Assembly: GCA_902386205.1 (NCBI GenBank)
Contig: CABMIH010000041.1
Location: 1 to 64,000 of the forward strand
Direction of reading: 5' to 3'
DNA: 64,000 nucleotides
DNA from: an uncultured archaeon
Lineage (GTDB): Archaea > Halobacteriota > Methanosarcinia > Methanosarcinales > Methanoperedenaceae
Positions 16,669-26,707 of the stretch are shown in pieces. Positions within the stretch are counted from its first letter, which is position 1. Each line of letters starts with the position of its first letter. Under the pieces are notes generated by a model, which worked only from the letters and a program-made list of their open reading frames with translations, was not told the DNA's origin and did no database searches. The position numbers and the translations under genes were made by a program.

Positions 16669-17682
16669 ATGGGAAGCACAGTCAAATATGCATACATCGT
16701 GGCCAGGGTCAGGGCCATGAAAGGTAAGCTTATACCGAAAGAGATGTACCCTAAATTCCTCAACATGGAAATACCCGAGATAACCCGGTTCATCGGGGAA
16801 TCGGAGTATAAGAATGATGTTGAAGAACTCGGGAAAAAATATAGCGGGACCGATCTTTTTGAACATGCCCTGAACCAGAATCTTGCCCTGACTTACCGCA
16901 AATTGATAGAAGTATCGCAGAACGAAGCCAACTTTTTGATCACAGAATATCTTCGCTCATGGGATATCTGGAATATAAAAACAATTATAAGAGGAAAATT
17001 TTCAGGAGCAAAGGAAGAGGAAATCCTTGAAGACCTTGTTTCAGCAGGACATCTGGGATACAGGGATCTCCTTGAAATCATCAAGGTAGGAACCATCGAG
17101 GGTGTAATAGCAGCATTTGAGAGGACACCATATTACCCTGCACTTGTGGGATTCAAAGGGAATCTGGCAGAGATCGAGAACAACCTTGACAGGATGTACT
17201 ATTCCAATATTATCAAAGCAGCAGAAGATACAGGAAATAAGTTGTTCTTAAAATTCCTGAGAACTGAGATAGACCTGAAAAACCTGAAGATGCTTTTCAG
17301 GATGAAACGCGCAGGTATGGAACGGGATGAGATAAACAAGCTGCTCATACCGGGCGGAATGGAACTCAAGGCGAATGACCTGACAAGGCTGTCCTCCCTG
17401 GCTTTTCCTGAATTCGTCCGCGCGCTTGAGGAGTATTCCTACTGGAAAGCGATCGCTGATATCAGCAGTGAATTTACCTCTCTTATAAATATTGAAACGC
17501 GTCTTGATAAGTACGGGCTTGTGTATGCATCCAGGATATCTTATTATTACCCGCTTTCCGTATTGCCGATCCTGGATTATATATTAAGTAAGAAAATCGA
17601 GGTGGATAACCTGAGAATAATCGTGCGCGGAAAGGAAACGGCTCTTCCCGAAGACATAATTAAGGCCCACCTGGTGATGTAG
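16669..17682 (+). CDS. ahaC: A-type ATP synthase subunit C (central stalk socket)
   Basis: The 337-residue all-helical protein begins KYAYIVARVRAMKGKLIPKE, typical of the funnel-shaped subunit C (V-type d) that links the rotor shaft to the proteolipid ring. Repeated three-helix units are suggested by YLRSWDIWNIKTIIRGKFSG and by FLRTEIDLKNLKMLFRMKRAG. Its stop is followed at once by the ahaF ATG. Confidence 0.93.
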   Translation: MGSTVKYAYIVARVRAMKGKLIPKEMYPKFLNMEIPEITRFIGESEYKNDVEELGKKYSGTDLFEHALNQNLALTYRKLIEVSQNEANFLITEYLRSWDIWNIKTIIRGKFSGAKEEEILEDLVSAGHLGYRDLLEIIKVGTIEGVIAAFERTPYYPALVGFKGNLAEIENNLDRMYYSNIIKAAEDTGNKLFLKFLRTEIDLKNLKMLFRMKRAGMERDEINKLLIPGGMELKANDLTRLSSLAFPEFVRALEEYSYWKAIADISSEFTSLINIETRLDKYGLVYASRISYYYPLSVLPILDYILSKKIEVDNLRIIVRGKETALPEDIIKAHLVM

Positions 17683-17982
17683 ATGGAAATCGCAGTTGTT
17701 GGACATAATGATTTTGTGATAGGGTTTCGTCTTGCAGGTATCCGGAAAATCTATGATACAACGTCCGGTAATATCGAAACCCAGATACAGAGCATATTGA
17801 ATGACAGGACTGTTGGTATTCTTGTGGTACACAATGAGGATTTGAAGAAGTTATCCCCGCAGATGCAAAGAACCCTGGATGACTCTGTCGAGCCAACAGT
17901 AATAGCTATCGGCGGAAAAGGTGAGAGCACAAACCTCAGGGAAAAAATAAAACAGTCTGTGGGTGTAGATCTTTGTAAATAG
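17683..17982 (+). CDS. ahaF: A-type ATP synthase subunit F
   Basis: The 99-residue protein starts MEIAVVGHNDFVIGFRLAGI, the Rossmann-like opening of subunit F, and later has GILVVHNEDLKKLSPQ and PTVIAIGGKGES. It sits on the central rotor with subunit D. The ATG begins directly after the ahaC stop, so translation is probably coupled. Confidence 0.94.
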   Translation: MEIAVVGHNDFVIGFRLAGIRKIYDTTSGNIETQIQSILNDRTVGILVVHNEDLKKLSPQMQRTLDDSVEPTVIAIGGKGESTNLREKIKQSVGVDLCK

Positions 17983-18026
17983 AGCACCGGATTAAGCCGG
18001 GGGACAAAAGAAGGTGTCTTTAGAAA

Positions 18027-19763
18027 ATGAAAACAAAAGGTGAAATTTATAGAATATCAGGACCAGTAGTTATCATAAGCGGTTTAAATACCAAGATGTA
18101 CGACGTGGTCAAAGTCGGGAATGAAGGGCTGATGGGAGAAGTAATCGGCATCGAGGGCGATAAATCCACTGTGCAGGTATATGAGGAAACCTCAGGTATA
18201 AGACCGGGGGAACCTGTGGAAAATACCGGAATGCCACTGTCGGTCGAACTCGGCCCCGGTCTCCTTGAGAGTATTTATGACGGTATCCAGCGTCCTCTCC
18301 CGATATTAAAAGAGAGCATGGGAGACTTTATTAAACGCGGTGTGTCGGCAAACGGCCTTTCACGCGAGAAACAATGGGATTTCGTGCCTGTGGTCAAGAA
18401 AGGGGACAAAGTTAACGGCGGGGATATAATAGGCAAAGTCCGGGAAACGCAGAACATCGAGCACAGGATACTTGTCCCGCCAAAAATCTCGGGCACGGTT
18501 GCTGAAATAAAATCCGGCAAATTCAAAGTTGACGAGGTCATATGCAAACTCAGCGAGGGACAGGAACTTACGATGATGCAGAAATGGCCTGTCAGGAAAC
18601 CAAGGCCCGTAGGCAAGAAACTGATGCCTAACACTCCTTTGATCACAGGCCAGAGAATCCTTGACGGCCTGTTCCCTGTTGCAAAGGGCGGGACGGCAGC
18701 AATACCCGGTCCGTTCGGCAGCGGAAAAACAGTAACGCAGCAGCAGCTTGCAAAATGGAGCGATACTGAGATTGTTGTTTATATCGGGTGCGGTGAACGC
18801 GGCAATGAAATGGCAGACGTCCTTAGCGAATTCCCCGAACTTGAAGACCCGAAAACCAAAAGGCCCCTGATGGAAAGGACAGTTCTTATAGCAAATACCT
18901 CCAATATGCCCGTGGCAGCCAGGGAAGCTTCCGTTTACACAGGAATTACGATTGCCGAATATTACAGGGACATGGGATATGACGTTTCACTGATGGCTGA
19001 TTCCACTTCGAGATGGGCTGAAGCAATGAGGGAAATATCATCAAGGCTTGAAGAAATGCCAGGCGAAGAAGGTTATCCTGCTTATCTTGCGGCGAGGCTC
19101 TCTGAATTCTATGAGCGCTCGGGTAAAGTAAAAGCCCTTTGCGGAAAAGAAGGCTCTATAACTGTCATCGGGGCGGTTTCCCCTCCGGGCGGTGACTTCT
19201 CAGAACCCGTCACCCAGAACACGCTTCGCATAGTGAAAGTATTCTGGGCGCTTGATGCCAAACTTGCACAGCGCCGTCATTTCCCGGCAATTAACTGGCT
19301 CAACAGCTACTCATTATACACAAAGGCGCTCGGGGACTGGTATAACGAGAACGTATCTTCAGAATGGGTAAAACTCAGGAACGACGCGATGGAACTGCTC
19401 CAGAGAGAATCCGAACTCCAGGAGATCGTCCAGCTCGTAGGTTCAGATGCCCTTCCCGAAGACCAGCAGCTTACGCTTGAGATTACAAGGATGATACGCG
19501 AATATTTCCTCCAGCAGAACGCTTACCATGAAGTGGACACCTTCTGCCCGATGGATAAGCAATTCAAATTACTGAAAGCCATCATGGCATGGGGCGATAA
19601 AGCCCAGTCAGCACTTGAGAGCGGCGGCTCTGTTGAAGAGATCATGAAATCAAAATCAAAAGACGACCTTGCCAAAGTCAAATTCGAGAAGGATTTCGAC
19701 GGTGCGCTTGGAGTGATCACAAAGAGCATGGAAGAAGAATTTAAGAAACTCGGGGGCAGGTAA
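18027..19763 (+). CDS. ahaA: A-type ATP synthase catalytic subunit A
   Basis: The 578-residue catalytic subunit has the P-loop [17 protein letters not shown] near residue 232. It also has the inserted non-homologous region of archaeal A subunits (about residues 110-190), the [19 protein letters not shown] motif with the catalytic glutamate, and [16 protein letters not shown]. No intein is present. Length is normal. It is followed by ahaB after one base. Confidence 0.98.
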   Translation: MKTKGEIYRISGPVVIISGLNTKMYDVVKVGNEGLMGEVIGIEGDKSTVQVYEETSGIRPGEPVENTGMPLSVELGPGLLESIYDGIQRPLPILKESMGDFIKRGVSANGLSREKQWDFVPVVKKGDKVNGGDIIGKVRETQNIEHRILVPPKISGTVAEIKSGKFKVDEVICKLSEGQELTMMQKWPVRKPRPVGKKLMPNTPLITGQRILDGLFPVAKGGTAAIPGPFGSGKTVTQQQLAKWSDTEIVVYIGCGERGNEMADVLSEFPELEDPKTKRPLMERTVLIANTSNMPVAAREASVYTGITIAEYYRDMGYDVSLMADSTSRWAEAMREISSRLEEMPGEEGYPAYLAARLSEFYERSGKVKALCGKEGSITVIGAVSPPGGDFSEPVTQNTLRIVKVFWALDAKLAQRRHFPAINWLNSYSLYTKALGDWYNENVSSEWVKLRNDAMELLQRESELQEIVQLVGSDALPEDQQLTLEITRMIREYFLQQNAYHEVDTFCPMDKQFKLLKAIMAWGDKAQSALESGGSVEEIMKSKSKDDLAKVKFEKDFDGALGVITKSMEEEFKKLGGR

Positions 19764-19764
19764 C

Positions 19765-21153
19765 ATGGCAAAAGAATATAAAACGATAAGGGAAATCGCA
19801 GGCCCCCTCATCTTCGTAGAGAAGACAGAGCCTGTGGGATACAATGAACTGGTAAATATCACCCTTCCCGATGGGACCAACAAGAGAGGACAGGTTCTTG
19901 ATACTTCCAATGATGTTGTGGTCGTCCAGGTGTTTGAAGGCACAGGCGGTCTCAATAAGGAATGCGGCGTAAGGTTCACAGGCGAGACAATCAAACTGCC
20001 AGTCTCGATAGACCTTCTCGGCAGGATCCTTTCAGGCTCGGGCGAGCCCCTTGACGGGGGCCCCCGCATCGTGCCCGAAGACAGGCTTGAAATAACAGGC
20101 GCTGCGATCAACCCGTATGCGCGTCTTCCGCCAAAGGACTTCATCCAGACAGGTATATCCACTATCGACGGGATGAACACGCTTGTGCGCGGCCAGAAAC
20201 TTCCCATCTTCTCTGGATCGGGTCTCCCGCACAACGAGATCGCACTCCAGATAGCAAGACAGGCAAAAGTAAGGGGCTCGGATGAGCAGTTCGCAGTGGT
20301 GTTTGCCGCAATGGGCATCACCAACGAGGAAGCTCAGTATTTCATGCGCGACTTTGAAAGAACAGGCGCACTTGAGCGGGCCGTCGTGTTCCTGAACCTG
20401 GCGGATGACCCTGCCGTGGAGCGACTTATCACGCCAAGACTTGCTCTTACCGCAGCAGAATACCTTGCCTATGAACACGATATGCACGTGCTTGTCATAC
20501 TTACTGATATCACGAACTACTGCGAAGCGTTGCGGCAGATGGGCGCTGCAAGGGAAGAAGTACCTGGCAGGCGCGGCTATCCGGGTTACATGTACACGGA
20601 CCTTGCATCCCTGTACGAACGCGCCGGCGTCGTGAAAGGAAGAAAGGGCTCTGTGACCCAGTTCTCCATATTATCTATGCCAGGTGATGATATCACGCAT
20701 CCTATACCGGATCTTAGCGGATACATCACAGAGGGGCAGATCGTTATCTCAAGAGAACTACACAGGAAAGGAATATATCCACCTGTCAATGTACTGCCCT
20801 CACTGTCAAGACTGATGAACTCAGGCATTGGTGCGACAAGGACAAGGGAAGACCATAAAGCAGTATCCGACCAGTTGTATGCTGCGTATGCAGAGGGCAA
20901 GGATCTCAGGGGACTTGTGGCTATCGTGGGCAAGGATGCTTTGTCCGACAGGGATAAGAAATTCCTTGAGTTTGCTGATATGTTCGAGGACAGGTTCGTC
21001 AGGCAGGGCGTTGACGAGAACAGGGACATCGAGACCACACTCAGTATCGGCTGGGAACTTCTTTCCGAACTGCCCGAGGCACAACTCACAAGGATCGATA
21101 ACAAGTATATCCAGAAATACCACCCTGCCCATAAGGCAAAGGAAGAGAAGTAA
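19765..21153 (+). CDS. ahaB: A-type ATP synthase regulatory subunit B
   Basis: The 462-residue non-catalytic nucleotide-binding subunit lacks a Walker A. The equivalent place reads [18 protein letters not shown], the hallmark of subunit B. It also has GVNEDTRD-like family context in [19 protein letters not shown] and the [19 protein letters not shown] region (here [10 protein letters not shown]). It alternates with subunit A in the hexameric head. The stop lies seven bases before the ahaD ATG. Confidence 0.98.
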   Translation: MAKEYKTIREIAGPLIFVEKTEPVGYNELVNITLPDGTNKRGQVLDTSNDVVVVQVFEGTGGLNKECGVRFTGETIKLPVSIDLLGRILSGSGEPLDGGPRIVPEDRLEITGAAINPYARLPPKDFIQTGISTIDGMNTLVRGQKLPIFSGSGLPHNEIALQIARQAKVRGSDEQFAVVFAAMGITNEEAQYFMRDFERTGALERAVVFLNLADDPAVERLITPRLALTAAEYLAYEHDMHVLVILTDITNYCEALRQMGAAREEVPGRRGYPGYMYTDLASLYERAGVVKGRKGSVTQFSILSMPGDDITHPIPDLSGYITEGQIVISRELHRKGIYPPVNVLPSLSRLMNSGIGATRTREDHKAVSDQLYAAYAEGKDLRGLVAIVGKDALSDRDKKFLEFADMFEDRFVRQGVDENRDIETTLSIGWELLSELPEAQLTRIDNKYIQKYHPAHKAKEEK

Positions 21154-21160
21154 GACCGAT

Positions 21161-21781
21161 ATGGCTGTAAAGGACAATATAAAACCCACACGCTCTGAAC
21201 TCATCGAGCTAAAGAAGAAAATAAAGCTCAGCCAGAGCGGGCACAAGCTCCTGAAAATGAAGCGGGACGGCCTGATCCTTGAGCTTTTCGCAATTCTTGA
21301 AAAGGCCAAGGACATAAGGGCAGAAATGGAGAAACAATTCGCTGTCGCCTCGCAGAAGCTCTCCATTGCCAAATCCGTTGAAGGCGTGGTCGTGGTGAAA
21401 TCCACAGCCTTTGCTCTCAAGGATACGCCGAAACTCGAGCTTGAAAGTAAGAACGTGATGGGCGTTGTTGTCCCGAAAATCCAGGCTTCAAGTGTCCATA
21501 AGAAGCTTGAAGAACACGGTTACGGCATCATAGGCACAAGCTCGCGTATCGACGAGGCCGTTGATGCTTATGAGATCCTTGTTGAGAAGATTATCCTTGC
21601 TGCGGAGATCGAGACCACGATGAAGAAACTGCTTGAGGATATAGAGAAGACAAAGCGCAGGGTGAATGCTCTTGAGTTCAAAGTCATTCCCGAACTTACC
21701 GAAGCCAAGGATTTTATTGTGCTGAGGCTTGAAGAGATGGAACGGGAGAATACGTTCAGGCTGAAGAGGATAAAAGGGTAA
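21161..21781 (+). CDS. ahaD: A-type ATP synthase subunit D (central shaft)
   Basis: The 206-residue coiled-coil rotor shaft starts MAVKDNIKPTRSELIELKKK and has SGHKLLKMKRDGLILEL, the conserved subunit D opening, and a C-terminal helix RRVNALEFKVIPEL. The reading frame is open much further upstream inside ahaB, but the ATG at 21161 is right because homology starts there and it lies seven bases after the ahaB stop. The operon ends here: no ahaG-like small gene follows. Confidence 0.96.
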   Translation: MAVKDNIKPTRSELIELKKKIKLSQSGHKLLKMKRDGLILELFAILEKAKDIRAEMEKQFAVASQKLSIAKSVEGVVVVKSTAFALKDTPKLELESKNVMGVVVPKIQASSVHKKLEEHGYGIIGTSSRIDEAVDAYEILVEKIILAAEIETTMKKLLEDIEKTKRRVNALEFKVIPELTEAKDFIVLRLEEMERENTFRLKRIKG

Positions 21782-21883
21782 TATTCGGGCTGGTCAAAAT
21801 AATAGAAGAATGACCTCCCCTATTATTCCATGATCTTCACAAAACCCACCCCTGCTTCAATTATACATTAAAAGGATGTTCCT

Positions 21884-22549
21884 ATGTTCATCGGACACTT
21901 CGGCGTAGCGCTGGCGGCAAAAAGGGTTGATAAAAACATTTCACTTGGATTATTACTTTTCGCGGCCGTATTCGCCGATATCCTTTTTTTCGCACTTGTG
22001 CTTGCCGGGGTAGAGAGAATGTCAATAGTCCCGGGTATCACAGCTGCCAGTCCGTTCGATTTTACGTATTATCCCTATTCCCATAGCCTGATAGCTTCTC
22101 TTTTCTGGGCGGGTCTGTTCTTTGTTATAATTAAAATAGCAGCTCACAGGTATGATTCTCTGAAAAACAGAGTTGCACCTGTTGTGATGGGAGCCCTGGT
22201 TTTATCGCATTTCTTCCTTGATGTAACTGCTCACAGAGCGGATTTACCTCTGCTCCCCGGCGATTCTTACAAAATTGGTCTGGGTCTGTGGAATTATTTT
22301 TTAGCGTCTTATTTGATTGAGGTGTTGATTGTCTTCATCGGGTTATGGATATATCTTAAATCGACAAAAGGCTTAACGTTCGGCGGGAGATACGGTATGA
22401 TTATTTTCTCCATCTTCTTGCTGGTTTTGTTTACAGCCAGCATGATGGCGCCGCCCCCGTCGGATATAATCGGATTTGCAATATTCGCTCTTGTGTATCA
22501 GTTGCTGACGGTCCTGGTCGCAGCGTGGCTTGACCGGAAAAGAGTATGA
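21884..22549 (+). CDS. Polytopic membrane protein, YdjM/DUF457-like metal-dependent hydrolase type
   Basis: The 221-residue protein has five or six hydrophobic segments and the sparse His/Asp pattern of membrane-bound YdjM-like proteins. These include FIGHFGVALAAKR at the start, FAAVFADILFF, PYSHSLIASLFW and LVLSHFFLDVTAHRADLPLLPG. The catalytic role of that family is not firmly known. It follows the ATP synthase operon after 102 bases and seems to be separate. Confidence 0.65.
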   Translation: MFIGHFGVALAAKRVDKNISLGLLLFAAVFADILFFALVLAGVERMSIVPGITAASPFDFTYYPYSHSLIASLFWAGLFFVIIKIAAHRYDSLKNRVAPVVMGALVLSHFFLDVTAHRADLPLLPGDSYKIGLGLWNYFLASYLIEVLIVFIGLWIYLKSTKGLTFGGRYGMIIFSIFLLVLFTASMMAPPPSDIIGFAIFALVYQLLTVLVAAWLDRKRV

Positions 22550-22812
22550 AGACTTGATAAACCGAGAGAATGAGAGGCATGGGAATATACGAAGGTGTTT
22601 TATTCGTCAACCTTGCCGGCATCGGTTTTAACTCCCCGGTCGATAGGCGGCTTCATTGCCGGGTCTTTTTCAAGCTGAGGTAAACTTTGATTGTGTGGTG
22701 GTCATAGACTACTTTTATATAAATTATACTAAATATACTTTTCTACTTTTGTCCTATGTTCAGCTTCGGGAGGAGGGGATTGAAAAGCGCGGCCAGAGTG
22801 CGGGGATACTGT

Positions 22813-22929
22813 ATGTACAGGAACCCGGTAAACACCGATGAATTCTACAGCTACATGGTCACAATTATTCTCGATTACCCATTCCTTGAATTTCAGGATG
22901 TCATCAAGCATCATCCCAAATCGTCTGTG
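22813..22929 (-). mobile_element. IS110-family transposase remnant
   Basis: On the minus strand a stretch reads RRFGMMLDDILKFKEW, then VIENNCDHVAVEFIGVYR and VPVH. It matches the IS110 pattern R-FGT..DLL.L.DWL....THVAMESTGVYWKPV with decay (ES to EF, YW to YR). Stop codons and unrelated sequence bound it on both sides, so it is a dead fragment of about 40 codons. The rest of the 438-base gap 22550-22987 shows no gene. Confidence 0.7.
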
Positions 22930-22987
22930 GTTTTAGACAGAAAAGGGGGACATCGCAGGTATTAAGTTAATAGATAACAGAACCAGC

Positions 22988-24070
22988 ATGGATATGAATC
23001 TTTTAACCCGGTATAAATTTGGCGATATCGAACTCTCAAACCGCGTGGTGATGGCGCCTATGACCCGCTGTCGTGCGATAGAGGGAAATGTCCCGAATCC
23101 GCTGGCCGTCACTTATTACACGCAAAGAGCCACAGCAGGTTTAATCATCACGGAAGGATCGCAGGTAAGCCCTCAGGGAGTCGGTTATGTCCGTACCCCG
23201 GGAATTCACTCGCCGGAACAGGTTGCAGGCTGGAAGAAAGTGACCGACGCCATCCACAGGGCGGGAGGGAAAATTTTCCTTCAACTCTGGCATGTAGGAC
23301 GGGTATCGCATCCCGATTTCCTCGGGGGCAAACTGCCTGTTGCGCCTTCTGCATTTCCATTAGAGGGCGAAATTCATACGCCTCAGGGCAAAAAGAAATT
23401 TGTGATCCCAAGAGCTCTCGAATTGGACGAGATAGCCGGCATCATCGAGGAATTCCGAAATGGTGCAGAGAACGCAAAGGCGGCGGGCTTTGATGGCATT
23501 GAGATCCACGGTGCCAATGGATACCTGCTGGATCAGTTCCTGAGGGACGGCTCGAACAAACGGACTGATAAATACGGTGGAAGTTTACAGAACCGGGTAC
23601 GTCTTCCCCTTGAAGTCGCAGAAGCGGTCGCCGGCGTATGGGGTGCGGAAAGGGTCGGATACAGGATTTCTCCGCACTTTTCAAACTATTCAATGTCTGA
23701 TACGGATCCGCTTCAAACCTTTTCATATCTTGCAGAGGAACTGAACAATATCAAGGTCGGCTATCTTCACATGATAGAACCGGTTGGAGGGAGGCTTGGG
23801 TCAATAAATAAAGAAGCGCGATTGGCTCCGATCATTCGCGACATCTTCAAAGGGGCGCTTATTTTAAATGGAGGCTATGATGCCCGCAGTGGAAACGAAG
23901 CGATCGAAAAAGGCGAAGCAGACCTTATCTCATTCGGGGTTTTGTTCCTGGCCAATCCGGACCTGCCCCTGCGCTTTATGAAGAATGCGCCGCTTAATTC
24001 TGCGGATGTTGCCACCTTCTACGCAGGTGAGGAGAAGGGATATATTGACTACCCGGAAATGGGAAATTAA
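22988..24070 (+). CDS. Old Yellow Enzyme family NADH:flavin oxidoreductase (alkene/NEM reductase-like)
   Basis: The 360-residue FMN TIM-barrel enzyme starts LLTRYKFGDIELSNRVVMAP. It has the RATAGLIITEGSQVSPQG motif, QLWHVGRVSHPDF, a substrate-binding IEIHGANGYLLDQFLRDGSN pattern (His-x-x-Asn) and a KRTDKYGGSLQNR signature. These match the NemA/OYE subgroup, which reduces activated C=C bonds or nitro compounds with NAD(P)H. The sequence looks bacterial in type and may be acquired. A broken copy lies at 42895-43158. Confidence 0.93.
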   Translation: MDMNLLTRYKFGDIELSNRVVMAPMTRCRAIEGNVPNPLAVTYYTQRATAGLIITEGSQVSPQGVGYVRTPGIHSPEQVAGWKKVTDAIHRAGGKIFLQLWHVGRVSHPDFLGGKLPVAPSAFPLEGEIHTPQGKKKFVIPRALELDEIAGIIEEFRNGAENAKAAGFDGIEIHGANGYLLDQFLRDGSNKRTDKYGGSLQNRVRLPLEVAEAVAGVWGAERVGYRISPHFSNYSMSDTDPLQTFSYLAEELNNIKVGYLHMIEPVGGRLGSINKEARLAPIIRDIFKGALILNGGYDARSGNEAIEKGEADLISFGVLFLANPDLPLRFMKNAPLNSADVATFYAGEEKGYIDYPEMGN

Positions 24071-24097
24071 AAGGTGGCTCACATATTCAGAAATGGT

Positions 24098-24679
24098 CTA
24101 AGTGAATTGTATTGAACCCGCGCTCCTTTCTGATGTTTTGTGGTAGAGATGCCAGGAGAGAAATAACGTTATTAAAAAAACGGATCCACCTATCAGCCAG
24201 AATGGGCCGAGGAGGGTGGAAAAATTAAATGATAAATGTAGAGCCGTGGCGAGCAGGTAGAACGGTATAGCCCGGTCCTTTGCAATGCCGTAGGCTGTAA
24301 TTGACGTGCTTGCTGCGTGGAAGAAAATTCCCGGCAACCTGATATATACTGGTGCTCCTCCAAATACATAAAAGAAAAATTCAGTGATGCCGAATCCCAT
24401 GCCGACCAGAAAACCGAGAATGAATATTGATTTTTCGGTTTCCCCATGACGATAGAAAAGAGGGTAAGCTTTTGAAAATTCCTCAATAAAAGGAGCGAAA
24501 ATACCAACCGCGCATAATTCAGAATAGAATACCGGCAGCAGGAAGCACAGGTGGCTTGAGAATATATTTACAAAGAATGTAATAGGAATACTCACTATTA
24601 TTCCAGATAACAGGAAGAAAGATTTCTCTTTCAAACCGGGTTTATGCAGGGGTATTATAATTTTGTTATCGTTTACCAC
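24098..24679 (-). CDS. PrsW-like intramembrane metalloprotease
   Basis: The 193-residue polytopic protein has the PrsW pattern: APFIEEFSKAYPLFYRHGE (Glu-Glu-x-x-Lys), GFLVGMGFGITEFFFYVFG (glutamate in a Gly-rich helix), LPGIFFHAASTSITAYGIA (His) and ATALHLSFNF (His). These are the expected metal ligands of the PrsW/CAAX-protease clan. A GTG start at 24679 follows a GAGGAAGGGG site. Substrate unknown. It is convergent with the Old Yellow Enzyme gene. Confidence 0.75.
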   Translation of the reverse strand: MVNDNKIIIPLHKPGLKEKSFFLLSGIIVSIPITFFVNIFSSHLCFLLPVFYSELCAVGIFAPFIEEFSKAYPLFYRHGETEKSIFILGFLVGMGFGITEFFFYVFGGAPVYIRLPGIFFHAASTSITAYGIAKDRAIPFYLLATALHLSFNFSTLLGPFWLIGGSVFLITLFLSWHLYHKTSERSAGSIQFT

Positions 24680-24919
24680 ATTAAGAGAACCCCTTCCTCA
24701 CCAATCATAGTAATAATACTTCTTTTTGATATGTATAAATGTTACCTATAGCACTAAGACTGCGCATAATTTTTTATAATACACATCATTGAGAAATTCA
24801 ACATACTTCAAAAACCCATCTCCCCATCTTGGCGGTCAATTTCGTATATTCGCCAGGATGGGAAAAAGTGATATTTCTGAGAAGGAGTTATATAATATTA
24901 TTCTCATTTGCTCAGTTCA

Positions 24920-25705
24920 ATGTTAGAAATCCAAAAAATAAATTTGATAAGTATTATAAAAAATAGTTTCAGGTTTTTGATTTTTGAATGGAAATTTTTT
25001 GTTATTGTTTTGGGTTTTTATATATTTAGATATTTCACAAATGGTTTGTATTCTTACACAGGTAATGATTCAAATCAGCTACTTTATGAAGTAGTTGTGA
25101 GTGGAATATATCTTAACATTTTCTATTTATTATTCTGGGTTGGCATTATACCACTTATCATACTTGCTGTAAAGGAATACCTGACGAAACAGCAAAGAAT
25201 TAGCTTTAAGAAAGATATGATTATTAGATATTTTGTACCACTTTTTGCATATCAATTCCTGTTTTCTGTTCTCGATTTTCTCATTTCTCGCGTTTCTGCT
25301 CTCGCTACGTTCAATTTAATATTGATGCCTGAACCCGTTATCAGGATATTTTTTGTATTTTTGTCTCTTTTTGGTTTTATCCTTGGATTCATCTTTTTCC
25401 TGGCACCTGTCATAATAGTGCTGGAAAACAAAACATTTATTGATGGAACAAAAAAATCCTTCGGCATCATCAGAAGCAAATTCAAGGAAAGTGTCACATT
25501 TTATCTGATATTGGTAATTGTAATTGACTTCTTATTTTTATTCCCAGTTAACATAAAATTTTGGTATCAAATTATAACAGGCATTGAATTTGTAATTCCA
25601 GGATTTAATTATCTTCAATTAATCTTTGCTAGTGGATGGTTTATATTCTACATTGCCGCTATCGTTGGATTTTATTTGAGCATTTCAGAGGATAGGAGAT
25701 TCTAA
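24920..25705 (+). CDS. Hypothetical polytopic membrane protein
   Basis: This is an AT-rich gene for a 261-residue membrane protein with about six hydrophobic helices and few charged residues outside EIQKINLISIIKNSFRF at the start. It has a pattern like archaeal membrane proteins of unknown function (KNSF..L..EW and IVLENKTFIDGTKKSFGIIR). The longest frame starts at a TTG at 24908; I prefer the ATG at 24920. No catalytic motif is visible. Confidence 0.6.
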   Translation: MLEIQKINLISIIKNSFRFLIFEWKFFVIVLGFYIFRYFTNGLYSYTGNDSNQLLYEVVVSGIYLNIFYLLFWVGIIPLIILAVKEYLTKQQRISFKKDMIIRYFVPLFAYQFLFSVLDFLISRVSALATFNLILMPEPVIRIFFVFLSLFGFILGFIFFLAPVIIVLENKTFIDGTKKSFGIIRSKFKESVTFYLILVIVIDFLFLFPVNIKFWYQIITGIEFVIPGFNYLQLIFASGWFIFYIAAIVGFYLSISEDRRF

Positions 25706-25765
25706 GCCAAAAATCAATAGAATCGCAAAAAGCCAAAAAAACAAAAAACGATAGGTGATTGAAAT

Positions 25766-26587
25766 CTATAGTCCATCGTAGTTTGATGTACTTTTGGCGC
25801 AGATGAGGCGCGAAGCAGCATACCCGTATACCACCGAATCGCCGAGCATCTCAACCATGTGGAAAGGCGCGACTGGAGATAAGGAGCTAAACGATACCAT
25901 ACTCCAGACTAATGGAAAGAATGCTCCTGGAATGAAGAGCAGTGTCGAAGCAACCACAAAGTTCAATCTCCTTCCACTTTTGATTCCAGCAAAAACAACT
26001 AAAAGAACAACAGCATAAATGAACCCTCTCAGAAGCTCAAGGGGTATTATGATCGTAAAGGAAGGTATAATCAAGCCTGATGATGGTTGTGAGTAGTACG
26101 GTATCACAAACGGTGACACCATCACTCCGAAAATGAAATATATGGGCAAATATACAACCGATGCTGCGATTATTCTTTTCACCCAAGAATTTCTGGTCCT
26201 TGAGCTTATATGGCTCTTCAAGGCAGCAGTTATATCCTTGCTTCCTTTAGGTTGTAACAGGAGAATCGCTGAAGTGCTTTTCAATAGAGCGCTGAATAGA
26301 GAAATTAGCATTGTCATCATAAGCGTTTCAATAGATTGGTACTGTTTTGTGAAGAAATACGCTTCTAACAAATTGATGAAAACTCCAATCATGAAGAGGC
26401 TAAACCAGACGAGTATAAATGCACTGCCGGGTTTCAAATCCACTTTCGAAATGAACCATGCAAGAAATATGGCAAGCACAAAACCTTCGAAAGCTGCTAT
26501 TAGTGTGAAAGAGAAAGTCCAAGAAGAAATCAGAGACAGTATTATACCCAATATTAAAATTCTATATGCAGTCTTTAACATTGCCAT
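25766..26587 (-). CDS. Hypothetical polytopic membrane protein
   Basis: The roughly 273-residue protein has about seven hydrophobic segments and starts MAMLKTAYRILILGIILSLI. The longest frame starts at a TTG at 26650 and adds 21 hydrophilic residues, but the ATG at 26587 gives a normal membrane-protein start. I do not recognise the family. The residues PKGSKDITAALKSHISSRT form the main soluble loop. It is convergent with the preceding membrane-protein gene. Confidence 0.6.
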   Translation of the reverse strand: MAMLKTAYRILILGIILSLISSWTFSFTLIAAFEGFVLAIFLAWFISKVDLKPGSAFILVWFSLFMIGVFINLLEAYFFTKQYQSIETLMMTMLISLFSALLKSTSAILLLQPKGSKDITAALKSHISSRTRNSWVKRIIAASVVYLPIYFIFGVMVSPFVIPYYSQPSSGLIIPSFTIIIPLELLRGFIYAVVLLVVFAGIKSGRRLNFVVASTLLFIPGAFFPLVWSMVSFSSLSPVAPFHMVEMLGDSVVYGYAASRLICAKSTSNYDGL

Positions 26588-26707
26588 GCGGGATAGTTGA
26601 GTTTTGTTATGGATTAAGTTGTTGGTGAATAATGAGAGGGGAGCATCCAAGCCGATGCCTTTGGATTTCTAATCCGAGGTCTGTCACTTTTTTCAAATTT
26701 TCATATT

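Noticed and set aside
20828-21160. Upstream extension of the ahaD frame inside ahaB
   Set aside because: The extra residues are not subunit D-like and the ATG at 21161 matches the family start and follows the ahaB stop by seven bases.
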